From positions 62,001 through 126,000 of the forward strand of contig NZ_JAAEAH010000008.1 in the NCBI RefSeq assembly GCF_010998615.1: DNA of 64,000 nucleotides, in the 5' to 3' direction. The notes beneath the pieces are model-generated. The model was given only the letters and a program-made list of their open reading frames with translations, was not told the origin of the DNA and made no database searches. Shown piece by piece: positions 44,732 through 54,618 of this stretch; position 1 is the stretch's first letter; each line of letters begins with the position of its first letter. Source of the DNA: Myxococcus sp. CA023. Lineage in GTDB: Bacteria > Myxococcota > Myxococcia > Myxococcales > Myxococcaceae. The position numbers and the translations under genes were made by a program.

Positions 44732-45154
44732 TCACTTGGAATGGGTGAACAAGGCAACCACCGCGGCGTCCAACCCTTCTGGGTCCAGGACAGTCACTCC
44801 CAGGCCACCCAGCCTGGCGACGCCCCGGATGGCAGGCGTCATCTTTCCTGGCGCCGTGCTCACCCGCTCCACCGCTTCGATGCCGTCTACGTCTGTTACC
44901 AACAGTCCCAGGTCTCTCCGCCCGCGGTCCAGTAGAACCACCCGTCCGGGCGGGGTAGGACCTTCAGGAAGACTCAGAAGCTGCCGCAGCTCTACCACTG
45001 TCACGACCCTGCCGCGCAGATTCATTACGCCTGTAATGGCCAGTGGCGCACGCGGCACACGGGTGAAGCGCTCGGGAGGCACGACGACCTCTCGCACCGC
45101 CGAGAGCGGCAGCCCGTAACGCTCCTTCTCCACCCGGAAGATGACGTGCCGCAC
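44732..45154 (-). CDS. difC: CheW-like coupling protein DifC
   Basis: This 140-residue single CheW domain couples the DifA receptor to the DifE kinase. It shows '[20 protein letters not shown]', '[20 protein letters not shown]' and '[20 protein letters not shown]', the standard CheW pattern with the conserved 'NLRGxV'. The GTG at 45154 is the only early start: a stop lies four codons upstream and no Shine-Dalgarno is visible, so translation is probably coupled or weak. It follows difB with a 43-base gap. Confidence 0.9.
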   Translation of the reverse strand: MRHVIFRVEKERYGLPLSAVREVVVPPERFTRVPRAPLAITGVMNLRGRVVTVVELRQLLSLPEGPTPPGRVVLLDRGRRDLGLLVTDVDGIEAVERVSTAPGKMTPAIRGVARLGGLGVTVLDPEGLDAAVVALFTHSK

Positions 45155-45197
45155 AGGAGTAACGTTCTATCCACTCTGGAATGACCGGCCCGATTCG

Positions 45198-45910
<713 letters not shown>

Positions 45911-45914
<4 letters not shown>

Positions 45915-47296
45915 GAGCCCAGGCGGAAGCTGCGCACGACGCTCTGCAGCTCGACGGAGAGGTTGGTCAGCTCACTGGCCAGCGACGTCATGCGGGACAC
46001 GGCGGCGGTCTGCTCCTGGATGACGGCCTGGATGGCCTCGGTGGAGGAGGCGTTGTTGCGCGCCACCAGCTTGATTTCCTCGATGGCCGTCACCATCTCC
46101 TCGCTGCCCTTGAGCTGCTCGCGGGCGCTATCGGAGATGAGGTGCACCTTCTCGGAGCCCTTGCGGATGGTGTCGGTGATGGCGCCCATGGAGCGCACGA
46201 TGTTGGTCAGGTCCTCGCGGCCCTCGGCCAGCTCCGCGATGCCTTCCTTCATGGCGCTCACGACGGAAGTGGACTGCCCGGAAATGTCACGCGCCAGCTT
46301 GGAGATCTGCTCGGCGGAGCGGCCCGCGCTCTCGGCCAGCTTGCGCACTTCATCGGCCACCACCGCGAAGCCGCGGCCGTACTCACCCGCGCGCGCCGCC
46401 TCGATGGTCGCGTTGAGCGCCAGCAGGTTCGTCTGCTGCGCCACCTGCGTAATCGCGTCGACGATCTTCGAGATTTCCTGCGTCTTCTCGCCGAAGGCGA
46501 ACACCTGCTGGCTGGCGGACTCGATGCGGTTGAAGACCTTCTTCACCTTATCGCCGGCCAGCCGCGCCGCCTTGGAGCCGTCCTCGGCCGCGCTGCTCGT
46601 CTCCGCCGTCGTCCGCGCCGCGTCCTCGGCGCTGGCCGTGGTGCGCTGGATGCTACCGGCCATCTCGGTGATGACCTTGGACGCCTTCGACACCAGCTGT
46701 GACTGGGACTCGGCGCCGCCAGCAATCTTCTCCATCGACGAGCCCACCTCCTCGGTGGAGCCGTTGACGTTCTCCGCCGAGCGCTGGAGGTCGATGGCCG
46801 TGTCGGCCACGCTCTTGGCCGTCTCTTGAATCTTGCCCACCAGCTCGCGCAGGTTCTCCTGCATGCGGGTGATGGCGCCCGTCAGCTCGTCAATCTCGTC
46901 GCGCTTGCTGCCGCCCTCGGCGGCCACCGGCTTGGACAGGTCGCCCTGCGAGATTTCGTACGCGGAGCGGCTGAGCACCTTCACGCGGGTGACGCGCGCG
47001 AGCCACGAAGGCAGCAGCGCGGCGGCGGCCCCGGTGATGATGATGGCGACGCCAATGCGCACGGCGTCCTTCCCCCCGGCGCTGAGTGAAGGGAAGACGA
47101 AGCTGATGAGGCCGTCCGACGCGTACATCCACCCCGTCAGCGCCAGCCCCATCAAGACGTAGCCGTTGAGAATCTTCCGGTGAAGGGAGACCTCGCGGGT
47201 CGCGCGAGGTCCGTCCACGGCGCGCAGCAGTCGCTGCAGGGGCTCGCGGCGGGGAGTGTGTCCGGGGACTGTGTCGTCGCGGAGGGGACGGCGCAC
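45911..47296 (-). CDS. difA: Methyl-accepting chemotaxis protein DifA
   Basis: The MCP is of about 461 residues. Two membrane segments near the N-terminus ('[19 protein letters not shown]', '[20 protein letters not shown]') enclose a very short loop, so it has no real periplasmic sensor domain. This is the known oddity of M. xanthus DifA, which senses through other proteins, including the type IV pilus. A HAMP-like region ('[20 protein letters not shown]') leads to the signalling hairpin with '[20 protein letters not shown]' and '[20 protein letters not shown]'. Start is uncertain: the GTG at 47296 or one at 47218 would work. It heads the dif operon, 56 bases after thiL. Confidence 0.9.
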
Positions 47297-47352
47297 GGGT
47301 TGCTTTCGGGGGATGAGAAGCGTCTCGGGTTTAGCCTTGCTGCTCCGCAGGG

Positions 47353-48300
47353 TCAATCCATCGCCCGAGGTCGGAAGTGATCGAACCCCTCTGGCGGTGG
47401 GAGAACGCGGCCTGTCCTGTCCCGGCCCACCCACCCGCGCCCCTCTGTGAAGTGGCCGATGCGGGTGATGGCGTGCCCTCCTGTAGCGCACGCGCGCTCG
47501 AATGCCCGGCTGCGTCCCGGGGGAACGGCCAGCAGCAATTCATAGTCCTCGCCCCCCGCCAGCGCGCCTTCGGGCCCCAGGGCCTTGCGCACCGCGGCCG
47601 ACAGCGGCAGCCGCTCCACCTCCAACTCCGCGCGCACGCCCGAGGCGGTGCAGAGATGACCCAGGTCTTGTGCAAGCCCGTCGGAAACATCCAGCGCGGC
47701 GGATGCATGGCGCGCGGCGAGCAGACCTAGCGCCACGCGAGGCTCGGGGCGGCGCTGGCGGCGCACGGCGGCGCCCCGGCGCAGCCCCGCACGCAGGTGC
47801 TCCAGGCCCAGGCGCGCATCACCCAGCGTGCCGGAGACATAGAGGAGGTCCCCGGGTCTGGCCCCCGCGCGGGTGAGGGGCGCGCGTGACAGCTCGCCCG
47901 CGGCGGTGATGGTGACGGACAGCTCGCGCGCGGAGGTGAAGTTGCCACCCACCAGCGCAATCCGGTGCGCGGCGGCCAGCGCGGCCATGCCTCGCGCCAG
48001 CCCCGTGAGCTCCCGCAGGGGATAGTCCTTCGGCAGCGCGAGCGCGCAGACGAACCAGCGCGGCGTGGCCCCCATGGACGCCAGGTCCGACAGGTTCACC
48101 GCCAGCGCCTTGTGGCCGATGTCCGCGGGGGAGAACGCGGCGCGCGTGAAGTGCACGTCCTCCACCACCGCGTCCGTGGTGACGCACTGCGCGCCACGTG
48201 AGGGGGGCAGCACCGCGCAGTCGTCCCCGGGCCCCACGGGCACACGCGCGGCCGGGAAGTGCGCAAGGAACCGGCGGATGAAATCGAACTCACCAGACAT
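47353..48300 (-). CDS. thiL: Thiamine-monophosphate kinase ThiL
   Basis: ThiL phosphorylates thiamine monophosphate to the active cofactor thiamine pyrophosphate. The 315-residue product shows the PurM-like fold motifs '[19 protein letters not shown]', '[14 protein letters not shown]', '[20 protein letters not shown]', '[20 protein letters not shown]' and '[16 protein letters not shown]'. Family members usually read 'VGGDT' where this one has 'VGGNF', a small divergence at a metal/nucleotide-site loop. ATG 48300 is the start. It is divergent from the repeat-protein gene and upstream of difA on the same strand, so it may share transcription with the dif operon. Confidence 0.92.
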   Translation of the reverse strand: MSGEFDFIRRFLAHFPAARVPVGPGDDCAVLPPSRGAQCVTTDAVVEDVHFTRAAFSPADIGHKALAVNLSDLASMGATPRWFVCALALPKDYPLRELTGLARGMAALAAAHRIALVGGNFTSARELSVTITAAGELSRAPLTRAGARPGDLLYVSGTLGDARLGLEHLRAGLRRGAAVRRQRRPEPRVALGLLAARHASAALDVSDGLAQDLGHLCTASGVRAELEVERLPLSAAVRKALGPEGALAGGEDYELLLAVPPGRSRAFERACATGGHAITRIGHFTEGRGWVGRDRTGRVLPPPEGFDHFRPRAMD

Positions 48301-48429
48301 GGACGCACACGTAAGACCAGACGGCGTGTCAGGGCAACGACACTTTTTGGCACCTTGGGCAGACGCAACATTTTCCCACCAATCCAAGACAACATAAAGA
48401 TTGGGTCTTCCATCTCCTGGGGGGATTTC

Positions 48430-49959
48430 ATGTCGAAGATTGGCGAGCGGCTGCCTTTCGTTTCCACGTCCAAAACCCAGACGAGCCCCACGGGCAATAA
48501 GGACGTCAGCCCCCAGCAGTGGGTGGACCTGCTCGGCTCCGTGCTTCCAACGCAGAGCGTGACGAAAGCGGCTCCCGCGAGCACCTTCGCCGCCCAGGCC
48601 CCGGGGACCTCGGGCACCCCGCAGCCTCCCTTCGGCAAGGAGATTCTCCCCTCCGCCCTGGGCCCGCTCAGGGATGAGCGCCTGGCGGAATGCGTTGCCG
48701 CAGCATACCGGAATGTCTTCGAAGGCGACCGCTGGCCGAGTGGTCCCGAGCGCTCCAAGTGGCTGGACTTCGCACGGGAGCTCCGCAAAAAGAAACCCGA
48801 AATCACCGCCGAGGAGGTCCGCTACGCCATCCAAGACAAGCTGCGATTGGAGCGGGACGGACTGGACGCCCATTCGCAGGCGAACACCGACAGGTTCATC
48901 TCCGAGGCCATCGCGTGGGTCAGCCAGTGCTACGACGACAAGGCGCCTCCCCCCACGGAGGCGGACATGCAGCACTGGCGCGCCTTCGCCGCCGACTTGA
49001 TGAGCAAGAATCCGAAGACGACCCCGGAGGAGCTCAAGTACGCCATCATCGACGCCGTCCGGGCGAAGGTGCTGGGGACGGACGCGGTGACGCCGGAGAA
49101 CATCGACAAGTTCATCCAGGACGCCGTCAAGTGGGTCACCCAGTGCTACGAGGACAAGGAGCGCGAGGCCACGCCCGCGGAGCTGAAGGAGTGGCGCGCC
49201 TTCGCCCAGGAGCAGTTGAAGAAGGACCCGGAAATCTCGCCGGAGCATCTCAAGTACGCCATCACCGACGCCATGCGCGCGAAGATGACGGGGACCGGTG
49301 AGGCGACGCCGCTGAACATCGACAAGTTCATCGAGGACGGCGTCAAGTGGGTCACCCAGTGCTACGAGGGCCAGGAGCGCAAGCCCACCGCCGAGGAACT
49401 GGCGCACTGGCGCGACTTCGCCCGGAAGCACCAGATGGCGAACCCGGACATCACGCCGGAGGCGCTCAAGTTCGCCATCCAGGACGCCATCCGCGTGAAG
49501 GCGACGGGCATGGACGGCACGGGCAGCACCAACATCGACAAGTTCATCCAGGACGCCGTCAAGTGGGTGTCGCTCTGCTACGAGGGGCAAGAGCGCGACG
49601 CCACGCCCGAGGAGATGCAGCGCTGGCGCGCCTTCGCCAACGAGAAGAAGAAGGAGAACAAGGACATCTCCCCGGAGGAGCTCAAGTTCGCCATCCAGGA
49701 CGCGATGCGCAACGAGAAGATGGGGACGGACGCTCCCGCCAGCAATCGCATCGAAGACCACATCCGGGCGGCCTACGGCTGGCTCATCTACCTCAACCAG
49801 GCCGGGCCCACGCAGCCGTCGAGCGAGCCGACTCTCAACGAGCTGCACGAATGGAAGAAGTTCGCCGAAAAGAAGTTGAAGGAGACGCCTGAGATGACGA
49901 GCGAGGAGCTCCGGTACTACATCCTGGACAGCCTCCGCACCGCCATGGCCAACAGCTGA
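48430..49959 (+). CDS. Six-repeat all-helical protein, no recognised family
   Basis: The 509-residue hydrophilic protein consists of a Ser/Thr/Pro-rich N-terminus (about 1-75) followed by six consecutive repeats of about 72 residues. The consensus is 'FIxDAVKWVxQCYEGQER', then 'ATPEELxxWRAFAxEKxKxN' and 'PxISPEELKFAIxDAMRxK'. The four middle copies are most alike; the first and last are diverged, and the last lacks the Cys. Each unit predicts three to four helices with conserved Trp, Cys-Tyr and Glu-Leu-Lys. There is no signal peptide. The start has a GGGGGGA-rich site four bases upstream and is divergent from thiL. An alpha-solenoid scaffold is a reasonable structural guess; function unknown. 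Confidence 0.8.
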   Translation: MSKIGERLPFVSTSKTQTSPTGNKDVSPQQWVDLLGSVLPTQSVTKAAPASTFAAQAPGTSGTPQPPFGKEILPSALGPLRDERLAECVAAAYRNVFEGDRWPSGPERSKWLDFARELRKKKPEITAEEVRYAIQDKLRLERDGLDAHSQANTDRFISEAIAWVSQCYDDKAPPPTEADMQHWRAFAADLMSKNPKTTPEELKYAIIDAVRAKVLGTDAVTPENIDKFIQDAVKWVTQCYEDKEREATPAELKEWRAFAQEQLKKDPEISPEHLKYAITDAMRAKMTGTGEATPLNIDKFIEDGVKWVTQCYEGQERKPTAEELAHWRDFARKHQMANPDITPEALKFAIQDAIRVKATGMDGTGSTNIDKFIQDAVKWVSLCYEGQERDATPEEMQRWRAFANEKKKENKDISPEELKFAIQDAMRNEKMGTDAPASNRIEDHIRAAYGWLIYLNQAGPTQPSSEPTLNELHEWKKFAEKKLKETPEMTSEELRYYILDSLRTAMANS

Positions 49960-49970
49960 CGGTGACGCCC

Positions 49971-49999
49971 CCTGCGCTCGCGTTCAGAGCGAGCGCAGG
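49971..49999. terminator. Bidirectional terminator hairpin with stop codon in the loop
   Basis: CCTGCGCTCGC (49971-49981) and GCGAGCGCAGG (49989-49999) form a perfect 11-bp stem with a 7-base loop (49982-49988). The loop contains the stop codon of the minus-strand di-haem oxidoreductase. It separates that gene from the convergent repeat-protein gene. Confidence 0.65.
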
Positions 50000-51381
50000 A
50001 AGGCCACCAATGCCTCACGCTCCGCCTTGCTCAAGGCCTTGAAGCGCTCGCGGGCGCGAGCGCCTTCGCCGCCGTGCCAGAGAATGGCCTCCTCGAAGCT
50101 GCGCGCGCGCCCGTCGTGGAGCATCCGCACCTGACGGTTCACCGTCTCCAGCAGCCCCAGTCCCCACAAGGGCGGCGTCCTCCACTCGGTGCCGCTCGCT
50201 TCTCCGTCCGGGCGGCCGTCCGCCAACTCCGGCCCCATGTCGTGCAGCAGCAGGTCCGTGTACGGACGGATGCGTTGGTTGGACAGCTCGGGGACGTCCT
50301 CGACCGTGCCCGTGGTGAACTCCCGCTGGTGGCACGCCGCACAGCCCGCCTGCTGGAAGAGGACCTGTCCCTTCATCACGGTGGGCTCCAACACGTCGCG
50401 CCGCGCGGGCACGCCGATGAGCCGCAGGTACAGCGTCGTCCGCTCCAGGACGTGGCGCGATAGCGCGGGGGCCTTGGCGGCCACTCGCGTCATGCAGCCT
50501 TCCTGCTTCGCCGTGCAGTTGCTCTCCGGATAGAGCGGTGACGTCAGTCCCAGGTCCTCGGAGAAGGCGCTGGCGACCTGTTGCTCCAGCGTGGGCTGAT
50601 TGGCCTTCCACCCGAAGCGGCCCAGCTCCGCCTTGCCGGAGTGGACGCTGACCATGCGGTTCGGACGGCCGGAGACGCCGTCCCCATCGCGGTCATCCGC
50701 ATCCGCCAGGGCGTGGATGGCTTCATCCGGAATGGCCGCCAGCAGCCCCAGGCCGAAGAGCTGGGAGGGGATGCGCGGCGAGAGCATCACCCCGGGAGCC
50801 AGCTTCCCATAGCCCAGTTGGTTGATGCGGTAGCGCGGCTGGCGCAGCGTGTACGGCGTCCCGTCCGCGTACGTCCCCTTCACGTCCGTATAGGTGACCT
50901 GGACCGTGCCCTCAGCCGGGACGTCCGCGGTCCCACGGTCATTGAGCTGCACGCCGTAGACGGGCTCGTGATGCCCCGCGGGCGCGTCCTTCGCGGGCAC
51001 GCTCAACCGGACGAGCAGCGGCGCCTCCGGCCCCACGTCGGGCAGCGGGCGGCCCCGGCCATCCTTGAAGTGACACGAACCACACCCGGCGGCGTTCGTC
51101 AGCGGGCCCGCCAGCCCTTCTTCATGCGCGGCCCAGTCCCGCATGAACAGCACCTTGCCTTCGCGCATCTGGTACCAGCGCGTGGGCGCCAGGTTTCCCA
51201 GCGCGCGGCCATAGGCATTGTGCGAGGCGTCAAACACCGTGGTGCCGCCTCCCGCCAGGGCCTCGTCGTCCGGGCGCCCGGGCACCTCCGAGACGGCCGC
51301 GCCCGGCGCGGGTGCGGCGTTCTCCTGCCTGGGAGCTCCCGCCGTGAGCAGCAGGGCCGTCAACCACCACGATGCCTTCAT
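49984..51381 (-). CDS. Exported di-haem oxidoreductase (DUF1111/DHOR, putative peroxidase)
   Basis: The 465-residue protein begins with a signal peptide ('MKASWWLTALLLTAGAP'). Two CxxCH haem-c sites are present: 'AAGCGSCHFKDGRGRPL' (about residue 100) and 'QQAGCAACHQREF' (about residue 345). The DHOR family blocks 'FDASHNAYGRALGNL', 'RYRINQLGYGKLAPGVMLSP', 'RFGWKANQPTLEQQVASAFS' and 'MLHDGRARSFEEAILWHGGE' are also present. Such proteins are periplasmic c-type cytochromes related to MauG/CcpA-like peroxidases; the exact reaction is unknown. 'DADDRDGDGVSGRPNRM' is a Ca-binding-like loop seen in the family. It stands alone on the minus strand. Confidence 0.92.
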   Translation of the reverse strand: MKASWWLTALLLTAGAPRQENAAPAPGAAVSEVPGRPDDEALAGGGTTVFDASHNAYGRALGNLAPTRWYQMREGKVLFMRDWAAHEEGLAGPLTNAAGCGSCHFKDGRGRPLPDVGPEAPLLVRLSVPAKDAPAGHHEPVYGVQLNDRGTADVPAEGTVQVTYTDVKGTYADGTPYTLRQPRYRINQLGYGKLAPGVMLSPRIPSQLFGLGLLAAIPDEAIHALADADDRDGDGVSGRPNRMVSVHSGKAELGRFGWKANQPTLEQQVASAFSEDLGLTSPLYPESNCTAKQEGCMTRVAAKAPALSRHVLERTTLYLRLIGVPARRDVLEPTVMKGQVLFQQAGCAACHQREFTTGTVEDVPELSNQRIRPYTDLLLHDMGPELADGRPDGEASGTEWRTPPLWGLGLLETVNRQVRMLHDGRARSFEEAILWHGGEGARARERFKALSKAEREALVAFLRSL

Positions 51382-51477
51382 GGGACGCTCTTCGGAGAGA
51401 GGATTTGGAACGGGAAAGACAACGGCCCGGAGCGGGCGTCCCCCCCGCGCCCGCTCCAGGCCGAAACGACGCGATGA

Positions 51478-52308
51478 CTACTTGCCGGCGGGGACGAGGG
51501 ACTCGCCGGTGATGACCGTCGAGCGCGCGGTGGTCTGCACGTCGATGCGGTTGAAGTTGAGGTACGGGTAGTTGGACGGGCCCGAAATCTCCTCCTGCAG
51601 CACGATCTGGTCAGCCCGGACCGTCTGGCCGTTCGGCAGCCGGACCCCCGGCTCCGCGACGGTGTACTGCCACAGGCAGGCGCTGCTGAGCTGAGCGCTC
51701 GCGAAGCCTACGGTGAGGGAGCACGGCGTGTTGCAGTAGTTGCAGTTGGAGTAGCCGTTCGCGTAGCAGGCCGACTCACACTGAGCATACGTCTGGGTGC
51801 GCGGGCGGCAGTTCGGCGTCCAGCCCGGGTTGGGGAGCATCATGCCCACGGCGCCCGTGTCACCGCTGCGGATACCACCCACGGCGGCCTGGAGCCGGCC
51901 GTTGTAGTACGCGAGCACGGAGTAGGTGGTCGCGTCACCGGAGCCGGTGAACGTCGCGGAGTACGAGGTGGACTCCCGCGACGAGTTGACGGTGGACGTG
52001 CTGACCGGCACATCCTCGGCGTAGGCGGTGAAGAAGTTGCGCTGCGCGCCGTCCGACTGGGTCTCCGCCGTCCAGGCCGCCGCGGGCGGCGTGTGGATGG
52101 CGACGCCGCCCTTACCGGACGGCTCCTTCTCCTGGCTGTCGATGCGAACGCCCTTCTCCGAACCACTCACCTTGACGGCACCAAGGCCACAGTGCTGGAG
52201 CCCCTGGAACTCCACACAGTTCTCAGCGGCGTGGGCCTGGCTGAGCGGAAGAGCGAGCGAGAAGACGGCGGCCCAGAGGGCGGTTCCAACGCGACGAGAC
52301 GAACGCAT
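51478..52308 (-). CDS. Secreted Cys-containing protein of unknown function
   Basis: The 276-residue product has a signal peptide ('GTALWAAVFSLALPLSQAHA'). The mature part is beta-rich with Ser/Thr/Tyr/Asn ('ESTSYSATFTGSGDATTYSV'). A central Cys cluster includes 'CESACYANGYSNCNYCNTPC', and the closing region 'VLQEEISGPSNYPYLNFNRI' ends 'GESLVPAGK'. No family is recognised. ATG 52308 has AGGAG five bases upstream; that site can pair with CTCCTGA further up (see 52314-52350). It is monocistronic between the di-haem gene and the NYN gene. Confidence 0.7.
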   Translation of the reverse strand: MRSSRRVGTALWAAVFSLALPLSQAHAAENCVEFQGLQHCGLGAVKVSGSEKGVRIDSQEKEPSGKGGVAIHTPPAAAWTAETQSDGAQRNFFTAYAEDVPVSTSTVNSSRESTSYSATFTGSGDATTYSVLAYYNGRLQAAVGGIRSGDTGAVGMMLPNPGWTPNCRPRTQTYAQCESACYANGYSNCNYCNTPCSLTVGFASAQLSSACLWQYTVAEPGVRLPNGQTVRADQIVLQEEISGPSNYPYLNFNRIDVQTTARSTVITGESLVPAGK

Positions 52309-52313
52309 GAAGA

Positions 52314-52350
52314 CTCCTGATGACCCAGGGGGAATCCCTGAGCTCAGGAG
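52314..52350 (-). promoter_or_regulatory. Structured 5' leader masking the Shine-Dalgarno
   Basis: In the minus-strand mRNA, CTCCTGA (complement of 52344-52350) can pair with TCAGGAG (complement of 52314-52320), which carries the Shine-Dalgarno of the secreted-protein gene starting at 52308. An inner CAGGG/CCCTG stem (52326-52340) stacks inside. The fold would hide the ribosome site, so translation may depend on opening it. Confidence 0.45.
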
Positions 52351-52398
52351 AAGCAAGTTCAAGCGTCATGCCATGTTTTACCGCACTCTCAGAATACA

Positions 52399-52429
52399 CT
52401 GGGCTGTGACAGGAATCTCCACAGCCCAG
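52399..52429 (-). terminator. Hairpin downstream of the NYN gene
   Basis: CTGGGCTGTG (52399-52408) and CACAGCCCAG (52420-52429) form a perfect 10-bp stem with an 11-base loop, 23 bases past the stop of the minus-strand NYN gene. It is a good candidate terminator, although only a short mixed T/A tract follows. Confidence 0.6.
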
Positions 52430-52451
52430 GCGGGTCTTGTGACTGCCTTTG

Positions 52452-53039
52452 CTACAAGAACAGACCCGGGTCGAACTCGTCCACGTTGACAGGGAGCATG
52501 CGCGGCAGGGGCCGGTTGAACACCTTGGCGTTCAACTCCAAATCCAGAATCTTGAGCCCGGAGGGGACGAGCTCCCGGAAGCGCTGACTGATGTATTCAC
52601 GCAGGCCGAGCACGGCCACCTGGCGCTTCTCCTCCAGCATGGGCTTGAGCGCGTCCGCGAAGTCCGCGCCGTCATGGCTGGCGAGCACCACCGCCGCGCC
52701 GGGGCGCTGGGTGCGGATGTTCTCCAGCAGCTTCAGGATGCCCAGGTCCACCACCTTCTGGTCGGGGCGGCCGTAGAGCAGGGCCACGTCGCAGCCGGCG
52801 GACTTGAGCGCGCGCACGAAGCCAATCATGACGTCCGGCAACTGCTCTCCGCGGGCGTTGAGCACCACCACGCAGCGCACGGGCGCCGGGAAGTTCGTCT
52901 CACAGAAGGACACGAGCCGGTCGAACTGGACGCGGTCCTGGGACTCGGGCTTGCGCCCCACCACGTTGGACACAGCCCAGTCGATGTTCTCTGCGTCGAT
53001 GAGTACGTAGGAGGCGGCGGGGGGGCGTCCGGAGAGCAT
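52452..53039 (-). CDS. NYN/PIN-like domain protein (putative RNase)
   Basis: The 195-residue protein has the NYN (PIN-like) fold markers: 'YVLIDAENIDWAVSNVVGRK' with the first catalytic Asp, 'KSAGCDVALLYGRPDQKVVD' and 'VVLASHDGADFADALKPMLE' with late acidic residues. NYN proteins are metal-dependent ribonucleases or RNA-processing factors. The C-terminal 70 residues ('YISQRFRELVPSGLKILDLE') are not part of the standard domain. ATG 53039 follows a run of Gly codons in other frames; no strong site is seen. It lies in a minus-strand block with the PocR kinase gene, 70 bases downstream of it. Confidence 0.78.
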   Translation of the reverse strand: MLSGRPPAASYVLIDAENIDWAVSNVVGRKPESQDRVQFDRLVSFCETNFPAPVRCVVVLNARGEQLPDVMIGFVRALKSAGCDVALLYGRPDQKVVDLGILKLLENIRTQRPGAAVVLASHDGADFADALKPMLEEKRQVAVLGLREYISQRFRELVPSGLKILDLELNAKVFNRPLPRMLPVNVDEFDPGLFL

Positions 53040-53109
53040 GCGCGCGAGAATACGCGGGAGCCCTTCCGGCCGGGGAACTCAGTTCAGTCCCCCGGTGCGT
53101 CAGGTCGCG

Positions 53110-54618
53110 TCAGAAGCGGTCGTGCCCGCTGGACGACGGCGTGGGCGCCAGCGCGGAGAAGCCGCCGTGCTCCGACAGCGGCGGCTGGAGCGGCAGCACC
53201 ACGGTGAAGCGGGAGCCCCGGCCGAACTCGCTCTCCACGGACACGCGGCCACCGTGGCCTTCCACCAGGCTCTTCACGATGGCCAGTCCCAGCCCCGCAC
53301 CGCCGTGCTCGCGCGTGGAGCTGCCGTCCACCTGGTAGAAGCTCTGGAAGATGTTCTCGAACTGGTCCTCGCGGATGCCCATGCCGGTGTCTTCCACGCT
53401 CACGCGGTAGCCCGGCGCGGCCAGCTCATTCTGCGCGGTGGCCTCCGACATCACCACCGACACCCGGCCCCCGGACGAGGTGAATTTCACCGCGTTGGCG
53501 AGCAGGTTCACCACCACCTGGCGCAGCTTGTCCGCGTCCGCGGCCAGGCGCGGCTGAGGCAACGGAGGCATGCGCACCTCCAGCTCCACGCCCTTGCGCT
53601 GCGCCTGGGGCGCCACGCTGGACACCGCCGTCTGGATGACGCTGCCCAGGTCCACCGGGCCCATCACCAGACGCAGCCGTCCGGCTTCAATCTGGCTCAG
53701 GTCCAGGATGGAGGAGATGAGGTTGAGCAACGACTCGCCCTTCTCCACGATGGTGCGCACGTAGAGCAGCTGCTCCGGATTGAGCGCGCCGGCCAGACCC
53801 TCGGCGAGCATCTCCGAGTAGCCGATGATGGAAGCCAGCGGCGTGCGCAGCTCGTGGCTCACCGTGCCCAGGAAGGTGGACTTCAGCCGGTCCAGCTCCT
53901 TCAGGCGGATGTTGGCCTGCGCCAACCGGGCGTTGTTTGCCTCCAAATCCCGGTGCGTCTCCAGCATCGCCTCGATGTGGAGCTGCGTCGTCAGGAAGGC
54001 GCGCTGCCCGCTGGCCACCAGCGCGGCGAGCACCTGCCCGAAGTGCACCAGCACCTGCGCGGCGGTGCGCTCGGGCACGCGCCGCACGCGGGCCACCAGT
54101 TCGTGCGCGCGCGACAGGTCCACCCCGGAGATGTCCGTCAGCGACGGCGGGAAGTCCGCCAGTTCCTCCGGCGTGAAGGGGCCCAGGATGACGCGGCCCA
54201 GCTTGTCGCCCTCCCAGCACACCGGCATCACCAGGTAGCGCAGGCCGGTGAAGCACGGCAGCGCGATGATGCCCGCCGCCTCCGCGCCATCACCGCGCGC
54301 GGGCCAGGCGCCCTGCACCGGGGCCACCGGTCCGTCCTTCACGCGAGCCACCGTGGCGGTGCAGCGCGAGCGGCCCTCCGGGAAGCCGAACACGTACGAG
54401 CAGAAGTCGCCGTGGCCCACCTTCACGTCGGCCAGCTTGTCGCCCGCGGTGTCCAACACCTTGATGCCCACGCGGTACAGCTCGCTGAAGCTCCGCACCA
54501 CCTCCACGAAGGAGGGCAGGTCCAGCATGTCCGCCAGCGACAGCCTTCGCTGGAGCACTGACTCACGGCGCGACGCGCCCACGCCGTCCGACGCCCCGTT
54601 GCCCGACGCGCCGTTCAT
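53110..54618 (-). CDS. PocR-sensor histidine kinase, coupled to an MglA-like GTPase
   Basis: The 502-residue soluble kinase has an N-terminal PocR ligand-binding domain (about 25-190: 'LSLADMLDLPSFVEVVRSFS', 'GHGDFCSYVFGFPEGRSRC', 'LPCFTGLRYLVMPVCWEGDK') with Cys residues that may bind a redox or hydrophobic ligand. A coiled coil follows, then HisKA with His255 in 'GTVSHELRTPLASIIGYSEM' and HATPase_c ('VVNLLANAVKFTSSGGRVSV', 'VEDTGMGIREDQFENIFQSF', 'GGAGLGLAIVKSLVEGHGGR'). All catalytic boxes are intact. Its ATG overlaps the stop of the GTPase gene (ATGA). No response regulator is adjacent, so the partner is unknown; control of or by the GTPase is plausible. Confidence 0.88.
   Translation of the reverse strand: MNGASGNGASDGVGASRRESVLQRRLSLADMLDLPSFVEVVRSFSELYRVGIKVLDTAGDKLADVKVGHGDFCSYVFGFPEGRSRCTATVARVKDGPVAPVQGAWPARGDGAEAAGIIALPCFTGLRYLVMPVCWEGDKLGRVILGPFTPEELADFPPSLTDISGVDLSRAHELVARVRRVPERTAAQVLVHFGQVLAALVASGQRAFLTTQLHIEAMLETHRDLEANNARLAQANIRLKELDRLKSTFLGTVSHELRTPLASIIGYSEMLAEGLAGALNPEQLLYVRTIVEKGESLLNLISSILDLSQIEAGRLRLVMGPVDLGSVIQTAVSSVAPQAQRKGVELEVRMPPLPQPRLAADADKLRQVVVNLLANAVKFTSSGGRVSVVMSEATAQNELAAPGYRVSVEDTGMGIREDQFENIFQSFYQVDGSSTREHGGAGLGLAIVKSLVEGHGGRVSVESEFGRGSRFTVVLPLQPPLSEHGGFSALAPTPSSSGHDRF

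Noticed and set aside
48348-48361. Sigma-54-like promoter (TGGCAC ... GC) upstream of the repeat-protein gene
   Set aside because: The GG and GC doublets are two bases closer together than the required spacing, and no TTGCA block follows.
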